A stretch of 64,000 bases of DNA from Kumtagia sp963820075. Lineage in GTDB: Bacteria > Pseudomonadota > Alphaproteobacteria > Rhizobiales > Rhizobiaceae. A program made the position numbers and the translations under genes. The DNA is taken from contig CAWFYS010000016.1 of the NCBI GenBank assembly GCA_963820075.1, forward strand, positions 110,105-174,104. Direction: 5' to 3'. Under the pieces are notes generated by a model. That model saw only the letters and a program-made list of their open reading frames with translations, ran no database searches and was not told where the DNA came from. The stretch's first letter is position 1. Each line of letters begins with the position of its first letter. Below are positions 52,766 through 61,950 of the stretch, one piece after another.

Positions 52766-53341
52766 TCAGGAGCCCGCCAGCGCCTTCTCCAACTCCGGCA
52801 TCAGCAGCCGGCGCGCCTTCTCGGGATCGAGCGGGCCGACATGCTTGTACAGGACTTTGCCGTCCCGGCCGACGATGAAGGATTCGGGAACGCCATAGAC
52901 GCCCCAGTCGATCGCGGCGCGGCCGTTTTTGTCGGCGCCGACCGCCGAGAACGGATTGCCGAGTTCGCCGAGGAAGCGCCGGGCATTTTCCGGCTCGTCC
53001 TTGTAGTTCAGCCCGACGATTTCGAAACGCTGGTCCTCGGCCAGCGCCATCAGCACCGGATGCTCTTCGCGGCAAGGGCCGCACCAGGATCCCCACACAT
53101 TGACCAGCGTGACCTTGCCGGCGAACGCCGACGATTCCAGCCCCGGCAGGCCGAGCCCCTCCACCGGCGGCAGGCTTGTCGCCGGCGCCGGCGCGCCGAT
53201 CAGGGCCGACGGCACGGTGGCGACGTCGCGGCCAGACATGAGTTGCATGAAGAACAGGCCGGCAAGCACGAGGAATATCGCCAGCGGTGCAAGCACGATC
53301 AGCCGTCGCGGGCGCTTCTCGCCCGCCTGCTCGGCCCTCAT
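52766..53341 (-). CDS. ccmG: Thiol:disulfide interchange protein CcmG (DsbE)
   Basis: A 191-residue periplasmic thioredoxin tethered by one N-terminal helix (RLIVLAPLAIFLVLAGLFFM). It keeps the apocytochrome c haem-binding thiols reduced. The active site is C87-GP-C90 in NVWGSWCGPCREEHP, with the CcmG-specific GVYGVPESFIVGRDG downstream. It overlaps ccmD by ATGA and ends the maturation cluster here. Confidence 0.93.
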   Translation of the reverse strand: MRAEQAGEKRPRRLIVLAPLAIFLVLAGLFFMQLMSGRDVATVPSALIGAPAPATSLPPVEGLGLPGLESSAFAGKVTLVNVWGSWCGPCREEHPVLMALAEDQRFEIVGLNYKDEPENARRFLGELGNPFSAVGADKNGRAAIDWGVYGVPESFIVGRDGKVLYKHVGPLDPEKARRLLMPELEKALAGS

Positions 53342-53508
53342 TCCGGCGCTCCCGCGCGGTCGGAGCGCCTGCGGATACCGCTTGCTTCCAATTCCGCCAG
53401 TTCGCGCCGGCGCGCCCGGCCGTCGAGCAGAATCCAGCCGATCAGGCCTGCAAGGCCGATGACGGAAGCCATGTAGGCGGCGGTCACATAGAGCGCGTGG
53501 GCGGTCAT
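53338..53508 (-). CDS. ccmD: Haem exporter protein CcmD
   Basis: A 56-residue single-pass membrane protein: a short N terminus, one helix (YMASVIGLAGLIGWILL) and a basic C-terminal tail (DGRARRRELAELEASGIRRR). This is the standard CcmD layout; it helps release holo-CcmE from the CcmABC complex. The ATG at 53508 was preferred to a longer open frame. It overlaps ccmG by ATGA. CcmC, which should lie immediately upstream, is missing. Confidence 0.85.
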   Translation of the reverse strand: MTAHALYVTAAYMASVIGLAGLIGWILLDGRARRRELAELEASGIRRRSDRAGAPE

Positions 53509-53599
53509 TCTCGCCGGTTCCCCGAATTGGACGCCGAAGTTACATAGGCGCGATGCCCAACGACCGCAATTGACACCGACCGCGGCCGATTGGCGGCCC

Positions 53600-54262
53600 T
53601 CAGTCGGCGTGCCGCAGGGCGGCGGCCGCGGCGACCGGGCCGACCACGGCAAGGAACAGGGTGATCGAGCACAGAATGAGAAAGGGCGGCAGGAAGGGCG
53701 CGGGGTCGGTGATCGCCGCATAGGTGGCCGAAACTCCGAAGACCAGCACCGGAATGGTGAGCGGCAGGACCAGCACCGATATCATCAGCCCGCCGCGCGG
53801 CAGCGCGACGGTCACTGCCGCGCCGGCCGCGCCGACGAAAGTTATGGCAGGTGTGCCGACGAGCAAGGTCAGCATGGCCGCGCCCAGCCCGGCCGGATCG
53901 ACATTCATGAAAAGGCCGAGCAGCGGCGAGGCGACCACCAGCGGCAGGACGCTCGCCGTCCAGTGGGCGAGGCATTTCACGAACACGGTGAGGGCCAGCA
54001 TGTGGCGATCATTGGCGAGCACGAGAAGGTCGAGCGAGCCGTCTTCCCGGTCGGCCTGGAACAGGCGGTCGAGCCCAAGCAGCGAGGCGAGCAGGGCGCC
54101 GATCCAGATGATCGCCGGGCCGATGCGGGAAAGCAGGGCAAGATCAGGGCCGACGCCGAAGGGAATGGTCGCGACCAGCGCCAGAAAGAACACGATTCCG
54201 GTCAGCGCGCCGCCGCCGGCGCGGATGCCGAGCTTCAGATCGCGGACGAAGAGGGCTAGCAT
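53600..54262 (-). CDS. ccmB: Haem exporter protein CcmB
   Basis: A 220-residue membrane subunit with six helices. Family landmarks are FVRDLKLGIRAGGGALTGIVFFL, RLFQADREDGSLDLLVLAN and LVVASPLLGLFMN. With CcmA and CcmC it loads haem onto CcmE for cytochrome c assembly. It follows ccmA by 40 bases. Only 91 bases separate it from ccmD, with no CcmC sequence in any frame, so the canonical ABCDG order is interrupted. Confidence 0.92.
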   Translation of the reverse strand: MLALFVRDLKLGIRAGGGALTGIVFFLALVATIPFGVGPDLALLSRIGPAIIWIGALLASLLGLDRLFQADREDGSLDLLVLANDRHMLALTVFVKCLAHWTASVLPLVVASPLLGLFMNVDPAGLGAAMLTLLVGTPAITFVGAAGAAVTVALPRGGLMISVLVLPLTIPVLVFGVSATYAAITDPAPFLPPFLILCSITLFLAVVGPVAAAAALRHAD

Positions 54263-54302
54263 GAGGTTGCGGAGACCGCAGGCTGAAAGATTGCATTCAT
54301 CG

Positions 54303-54903
54303 TCAAGGCCCCATGCTCAAGGCCGCGGCTCCTTCCAGCCCCAGCGGCTGGTGCGTCGCGGCGACGACAATGCCGCCGCTGGCGCGATGCACGCCCATCA
54401 GGTCCGTAAAGCGCGTCTCGGATGCCGTATCCAGCCCGGCGGTCGGCTCGTCGAGCAGCCAGATCGGGCGGTGGGATACCAGAAGCCGCGCAATCGCCGC
54501 CCGACGCTTCTGTCCGGTGGACAGAACCGCGAAGGGCAGATGGCCGAGGCCGGCGAGATCGACCAGTTCCAGCGCCCCCTCCGTCGCAAGGGCGGGTTCA
54601 CCGGCAAAAGTCCCGCCAGAAGCCGAGGTTTTCCGCCACCGTCAGCGCCGTCTTCATCGCGTTCTGGTGGCCGAGATAATGGGATGCTGAGGCCGGCGAG
54701 GGAAAGGTCCCGGAGCCGTCCAGTCCTACCCGGCCCGATGCCGCGGGCAGCAGGCCTGCGACAATGCGCAGCAGGGTCGACTTGCCGGAACCGTTTGGAC
54801 CCGTCACGACGAGCGCATCACCCGCGCCGAGGGCGAAGGACACATCGGAAAAGACGGTTTCGCCGCCGCGTTCGCCGCTCAGTTTTTCGGCGGTCAGCCG
54901 CAT
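54303..54903 (-). CDS. ccmA: Cytochrome c biogenesis ATPase CcmA (frame broken near 54600)
   Basis: About 200 residues of the haem-export ABC ATPase. Walker A is GPNGSGKST near residue 35. After GHQNAMKTALTVAENLGFWRDF the written frame stops, but the neighbouring frame continues with the signature LSTGQKRRAAIARLL, Walker B IWLLDEPTAGLD and the H-loop VAATHQPLGL to the TGA at 54303. The change near 54600 is one base and the catalytic set is complete across it, so an indel error is likely. It starts the minus-strand ccm cluster. Confidence 0.88.
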
Positions 54904-54970
54904 CCGTCCCCTCTTCGCAATGCCTTCCAGGCTGCTGCTTCGCGCCGCGGCAGAAATGGCAATTCCGTGT

Positions 54971-55241
54971 CTAGCCCGCATTTCTCACACTGGATATGCC
55001 TGCGTTGCTCTTTCGGCGCGACGGATACGGCGTCGGACGGCGAAAAGCGCATAGAGACATACGGTTGAGCCGCCGACGCCGTATCTGTCTGCCGAAAGGC
55101 AACCCCATGGGCCGGTTGAACAAGTCGACAGGGTGTATCGCCGCGCTTGCCCGATGTCCCGCATCGCACGGCGGGCGGCTCCTGCCCTGTCGACTTCTTG
55201 AACCGCCGCAGAACATGTCCAGTGTGAGAAATGCGGGCTAG
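54971..55241. mobile_element. MITE-like element with perfect 24-bp terminal inverted repeats
   Basis: The 24 bases at 54971-54994 (CTAGCCCGCATTTCTCACAC...) are the exact reverse complement of 55218-55241. Inside lie further inverted pairs: GATACGGCGTCGG with CCGACGCCGTATC, and GTCGACAGGG with CCCTGTCGAC within longer imperfect arms. No transposase frame exists in the 271 bases, so it would be non-autonomous. CTAG at both ends may be the target duplication or part of the repeat. It lies between ccmA and acnA and ends 215 bases before the acnA start. Beyond it, nothing else is seen in 54904-55456. Confidence 0.7.
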
Positions 55242-55456
55242 AACTATTCCCTGAATTTCTCTATATCCGGGAGACCAACCCCAGCGGTCGGGGAAGGCAA
55301 CCCAATTTGCGCCGGACCAGCGCACGCGACGCCTTGAACGTTGCGAGCTGCTCGGGAGCGGACAGCGGAAATGGCCGTACCCGCACCTATGCGCGTGATG
55401 AGCATGCCATCGGAGTCCGTTCTCTTCCAGGCAGAACCGACCAGGATGGATCGCTC

Positions 55457-58147
<2,691 letters not shown>

Positions 58148-58158
58148 CTAAAGAGAAC

Positions 58159-58198
58159 GCATCGCGCCGAAATCCGGTTCCGCTTTTCGGCGCGATGC
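58159..58198 (+). terminator. Hairpin after acnA, related to the family B repeat
   Basis: A perfect 14-base-pair stem, GCATCGCGCCGAAA / TTTCGGCGCGATGC, with a 12-base loop, 12 bases after the acnA stop. The loop and arm (CCGGTTCCGCTTTTCGG) recall the dispersed repeat at 60809. It could act as an mRNA 3'-end structure; there is no strong T tract. The rest of 58199-58564 holds no recognised gene. Confidence 0.55.
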
Positions 58199-58564
58199 CA
58201 TTCGTTTCGACCGTTGTGCTGGAGCCCCCTCCATCGCAGCAGACGGTCAACCTTCATCCCTTCGTGTGAAGTGGTGCGGTTTCGGGAACGATGTTCGGAC
58301 CGATGCCAATGACTGCGACCCGAACGACATGCTCCGCCGCAAATCTCATAGACGCCTGCGGAAACCCGGCTATGAAGGCCCGGTTGTAAGAGAGCGCAGG
58401 CTCCGGGAATCTCGGCCTGCCTTGCTCGAAATGGTAACAACGAGTTCGAACCCGCCGAGCCCCTATCTCACCGCAACGTGACTTTCCGTTGAGATGCCCA
58501 TCTGCCTATTGTCTGATCAACAAAAGATAAGCTGGTGTCGCCGGCAACACATTCTGGAATCGTC

Positions 58565-59356
58565 ATGAAGCGCGAGAAACTGACCAGACGGGCGGCGTTC
58601 GCGCTGGTTGCGGTCGGCTTTGCGGTCCTTTCGGGTGCCGCTGGCAGTGAAACGATAACGACTGGTGGTGAATCACGAAAGCCGCTGGGCGTGGTGGAGC
58701 TATTCACCAGTCAGGGCTGCAGTTCCTGTCCTCCCGCCGATGCTTTTTTCAGCGAACTGGTCGCGAAAGGTGAAGTGATCGCGCTGGCCTACCATGTCGA
58801 CTATTGGGACTATCTCGGCTGGCACGATACCCTTGCGCGGCCCGAGAACACGCAGAGACAGCGTGACTACGGGCGGGCCTTCGGTGTTCGCTCCGTCTAT
58901 ACCCCGCAGGCCGTGATTAACGGCCGTGCACATGTGAACGGCGCCAAGCGTGCCGCGGTGACCGGAACCCTGGAAACGCTGCAAAGCGCGGGCAAGGGCC
59001 TGTCGGTTGAACTGACGGCCGCCGAACAGGGCGAGTCCATCGTCATCGAGACCGGCGGCGGGCCGACCTACAGCAAGGCTCATCTTGTGTTGGTCTTCTT
59101 CGAGGATGCTAAACCCGTGACCATAGAGCGCGGCGAGAACAGCGGCAGCACGATCACTTACTGGAACGCCGTAACCGCCGTGCAGACGGCCGGTATGTGG
59201 AAGGGCAAGCCGACGCGTTTCGAGTTGCCGGCAAGCGAAATCGCCAAGAAAGGCGGCTGCGCCGCGCTGCTGCAATCGGTCAGCAAGGATGGTCTGCCCG
59301 GACCGATACTTGGCGCCACCATCATCCGCAGCCCCGAGGCCCCGTCGACCAAATGA
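58565..59356 (+). CDS. DUF1223 domain-containing secreted protein
   Basis: A 263-residue exported protein with a basic, twin-arginine-like leader (KLTRRAAFALVAVGFAVLSGAAG) and a thioredoxin-like DUF1223 domain. The CxxC site is C52-SS-C55 in ELFTSQGCSSCPPADAFF. YHVDYWDYLGWHDTLA, RQRDYGRAFGVRSVYTPQAVINGR and GCAALLQS complete the family pattern. A periplasmic redox role is likely but unproven. The ATG at 58565 was chosen over a GTG at 58535 because it gives the leader. Confidence 0.88.
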   Translation: MKREKLTRRAAFALVAVGFAVLSGAAGSETITTGGESRKPLGVVELFTSQGCSSCPPADAFFSELVAKGEVIALAYHVDYWDYLGWHDTLARPENTQRQRDYGRAFGVRSVYTPQAVINGRAHVNGAKRAAVTGTLETLQSAGKGLSVELTAAEQGESIVIETGGGPTYSKAHLVLVFFEDAKPVTIERGENSGSTITYWNAVTAVQTAGMWKGKPTRFELPASEIAKKGGCAALLQSVSKDGLPGPILGATIIRSPEAPSTK

Positions 59357-59768
59357 CCGCCCTATTTGCGAACTGGGCAACAAAAAAGCCGGCGTCGGCG
59401 GTTGGCCGGCACCGGCTGCAGATATCGATTGGGATCGTTACACTCGGCCTTTTTCGCAAAGGCCGAGGTTGGTTCGATCCGACGCGGGCCCGTGGGCGGG
59501 GGGCTTGGGGTTACGAGCCGGTGCCGGACCGAACCGTCTCAGGCAACGGGCGTACAGTCGGCGGACAATGGGGCGTCAGCTTGGATAAAAAACGGCAGGA
59601 ATGTGGCGAGACTTCACCAATCATTTTATTGTGAAATAAACTGTGATCGAAATTGTGCCTGGCTAAATTTGCTCCGTCTCGCGTGATTTCGCCGAATCGT
59701 CGACCTTGCAATTTGCCGGCGGACGCGCGACCTTTCCGTCGCAAATCGTCGTGATAAGGCAGGTGCGG
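59357..59768. other. Gene-free region with a strong hairpin
   Basis: A 412-base spacer between the DUF1223 and DUF2794 genes. It contains a perfect 10-base-pair hairpin, CTCGGCCTTT/AAAGGCCGAG (59443-59467). A GC-rich imperfect palindrome at about 59387-59415 is preceded by AAAAAA and would read as a minus-strand terminator. An AT-rich stretch at 59610-59680 probably holds the DUF2794 promoter. No coding frame is convincing; a small RNA is possible. Confidence 0.35.
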
Positions 59769-60152
59769 ATGACGGATCGTAGCGGAATGGAGGGTGGGGA
59801 CGAATCAGCAATATTGATCCCGCTCCAGGAAGCCCGCCGCGAACAACTCGATATACCCGTCTCCTTCGACCGCCGCGAGTTGGATCAAATTCTCCGGCTC
59901 TACGGGCGAATGGTGGCCGCAAATGAGTGGCGCGACTATGCGATAGATCACCTTCGGGACCGGGCAGTCTTCTCCGTCTACCGGCGCGCCCATGACGCGC
60001 CGCTGTTTCAGATCGTCAAGGATCCCAGGCTCGCGCGCAAGCAAGGCATGTTTTCCGTGGTCACGGCGACCGGCGCGGTCATGAAGCGCGGACAAGAGTT
60101 GGCGCGCGTGCTCGGCGTTTTCGACAAAAGACTGAAGCTTGTCGGCGCGTAA
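59769..60152 (+). CDS. DUF2794 domain-containing protein
   Basis: A 127-residue cytosolic protein. The DUF2794 core is VSFDRRELDQILRLYGRMVAANEWRDYAIDHLRDRAVFSVYRR, ending KRGQELARVLGVFDKRLKLV. The family is almost confined to Alphaproteobacteria and has no known function. The frame is open further upstream, but the ATG at 59769 gives the usual short polar N terminus. It is convergent with the GNAT gene 21 bases away. Confidence 0.85.
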   Translation: MTDRSGMEGGDESAILIPLQEARREQLDIPVSFDRRELDQILRLYGRMVAANEWRDYAIDHLRDRAVFSVYRRAHDAPLFQIVKDPRLARKQGMFSVVTATGAVMKRGQELARVLGVFDKRLKLVGA

Positions 60153-60173
60153 GCGCCCAGCACAGTTGTCAGT

Positions 60174-60744
60174 TCAGACTTCGCCGCGGAACTGCCGCTC
60201 CGGCAGGGAGGCCGGGTCGGGCGGCGTGGCCGCTCCGCCATTCAGCGCAAGCTGCATGAAGACCGTGTCGAGCCAGCGCCCGTGCTTGTAGCCGGAGCCT
60301 TCCAGCGTGCCGGAATGGCGGAAACCCAGCCTTTCGTGCAGGCGGACCGACGGGCTTTCCGGCGAGCCGTCGCCGATGACGGCGACGATCTGGCGAAAGC
60401 CTCGCGCCCGCAAATCGGCGATCAATTGCACCAGAAGCCTTTTGCCGACGCCGCGGCCCTTGGCCTCGGGTGCAAGGTAGATCGAGATCTTCAACGATGA
60501 AGCGATAGGCCGGGCGCGCCCGGAACGGCCCGGCATAGGCATAGCCGGCAATGCCGGTTTCGGTTTCGGCGACGAGGAAGGGGTAGTCCACGGCTTTCAG
60601 CGCCGCATAGCGCTCGCCCATTTCCGCGCGGGACGGAGGGTCAAGTTCGTAGGTCGCCGTGCCGTGGGCGACGGCGTCGGCATAGATATCGGTGATCTGG
60701 TCGAGATCGGCTTCGGACGCTTCGCGCACGACAAGACGGTTCAT
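60174..60744 (-). CDS. GNAT acetyltransferase, phosphinothricin-acetyltransferase-like (frame broken near 60500)
   Basis: About 190 residues of the PAT/Bar-like GNAT group, which acetylate glufosinate-like or methionine-derivative amines with acetyl-CoA. The N-terminal half (LVVREASEADLDQITDIYADAV, PFLVAETETGIAGYAYAGPFRARPAYRF) and the C-terminal half (SIYLAPEAKGRGVGKRLL, the acetyl-CoA loop, and LHERLGFRHSGTLEGSGYKHGRWLDTVFMQ) lie in two frames joined near 60500. Because the acetyl-CoA loop and both halves are intact, a one-base indel error is likelier than loss. The true substrate may differ from phosphinothricin. Confidence 0.82.
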
Positions 60745-60808
60745 GATTTAGTCGCACTCCAAGGATGAAAGCTAAGACGAGCCGCCCGATCTCCCGCCCG
60801 GGCGGTTC

Positions 60809-60869
60809 GCTTTAGCTTTTGTTTCCGCATCGCTTTTGCCGGAAACCCGGTTCCACTTTTCGACGCGAC
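60809..60869 (-). repeat. Dispersed hairpin repeat (family B), inverted copy
   Basis: The reverse-oriented partner of the element at 18401: GCTTTAGCTTTTGTTTCCGC, GCTTTTGCCGGAAACCC and GGTTCCACTTTTCGACGCG. It lies between the GNAT and BI-1 genes, upstream of the BI-1 terminator. Confidence 0.7.
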
Positions 60870-60895
60870 GCTACTTATCACTAGAGCGCCGGCCG

Positions 60896-60928
60896 AAAAA
60901 GGAAAAGGGCGGCAAATTCGCCGCCCTT
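60896..60928 (-). terminator. Rho-independent terminator of the BI-1 gene
   Basis: On the minus strand: a perfect AAGGGCGGC/GCCGCCCTT stem with a six-base loop, followed by TTCCTTTTT. It begins 27 bases after the stop of the Bax-inhibitor-1 family gene. Confidence 0.9.
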
Positions 60929-60954
60929 CCGGTTCAATCCACGTCCAGGCTCGG

Positions 60955-61734
60955 TTACTCGCGATTGCCGAGGAACTGCAGCAGGAAGGTGAAAAGGTTG
61001 ATGAAGTCGAGGTAGAGCGTCAGCGCGCCCATGATCGCCTTGCGGCCGGTAACGAGCACGTCGTCACCCTCGAAATACATCTCCTTGATCTTCTGCGTAT
61101 CGTAGGCGGTCAGGCCAGCGAAGATCAGCACGCCGAGCGCAGAGACGGCGAACTGCAAAGCCGACGACTGCAGGAAGACGTTTACCAGCATCGCGATGAT
61201 GAGGCCGAACACGCCCATGATCAGGAACGAACCCATCGCGCTGAGATCGCGCTTCGTCGTGTAGCCATAGAGCGAGAGCGCGCCGAAGGAGGCGGCGGTC
61301 ACGAAGAAGGTCTGTACGATCGACTGGCTGGTGAAGACCAGGAAGATCGATGACAGCGACAGGCCGACCATGCCGGCATAGACCCAGAACGTGATCTGGG
61401 CCGCCGAGACGCTCATGGTATGAACCCTGAAGGACAGGAAGAATACCATGGCGAGCGGGGCGAGCATGACGACCCACCGCAGCGGCGAGCCGTAGATAGC
61501 CGCACCGAAGGCGGTCAGCATTTTACCGTTGCCGAGCGTGGCGACGGCCGTGGCAGGGTCGTTGGTGGTGGCCAACATGACCGTAGCGACGGCAGCGACA
61601 CCTGTGATGACGAGGCCAAGCGCCATAAGGTTGTAGACCTTGAGCATATAGGCGCGCAGGCCCTCGTCGATGGCGGCGTCCGCGCGGGAGCCCGCGGCAG
61701 CGACACGCGCCTGATAGTTGCGAAGGTCAGCCAT
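60955..61734 (-). CDS. Bax inhibitor-1/YccA family membrane protein
   Basis: A 259-residue protein with seven hydrophobic helices. The family pattern includes RAYMLKVYNLMALGLVITGVAAVA near the start, a central FLVFTSQSIVQTFFVTAASFGALSLYGYTTKRDLSAMG, and the C-terminal GLTAYDTQKIKEMY. The acidic residues of the latter form the calcium/pH sensor in bacterial homologues. YccA relatives modulate FtsH proteolysis or ion leak. The ATG at 61734 follows GAGGAAA. It ends at a clear terminator. Confidence 0.9.
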   Translation of the reverse strand: MADLRNYQARVAAAGSRADAAIDEGLRAYMLKVYNLMALGLVITGVAAVATVMLATTNDPATAVATLGNGKMLTAFGAAIYGSPLRWVVMLAPLAMVFFLSFRVHTMSVSAAQITFWVYAGMVGLSLSSIFLVFTSQSIVQTFFVTAASFGALSLYGYTTKRDLSAMGSFLIMGVFGLIIAMLVNVFLQSSALQFAVSALGVLIFAGLTAYDTQKIKEMYFEGDDVLVTGRKAIMGALTLYLDFINLFTFLLQFLGNRE

Positions 61735-61950
61735 AGATTTCCTCTTCTGCTTCTACCCCGTCCGGTGTCGGGCATTCACGCCCAGGCGCCGCTGGCGGGG
61801 CTCCAGCATGCCTGAGGGGGAATATGATGCGTCTCGCGTTCAAGAACAAGTCCCGTTACGCCCCGTAGGGCTCCGTGAGCCGACGATTTTATACGATCTC
61901 ATACAATCATGGCCGAGCCGGATGCGACCGCAAGCTGTGCCGGCGCAACG

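Noticed and set aside
59443..59490. tRNA gene suggested by a GGTTCGATCC T-loop-like string
   Set aside because: No acceptor pairing, D-arm or anticodon arm can be formed around it; the adjacent stem is a simple 10-bp hairpin.
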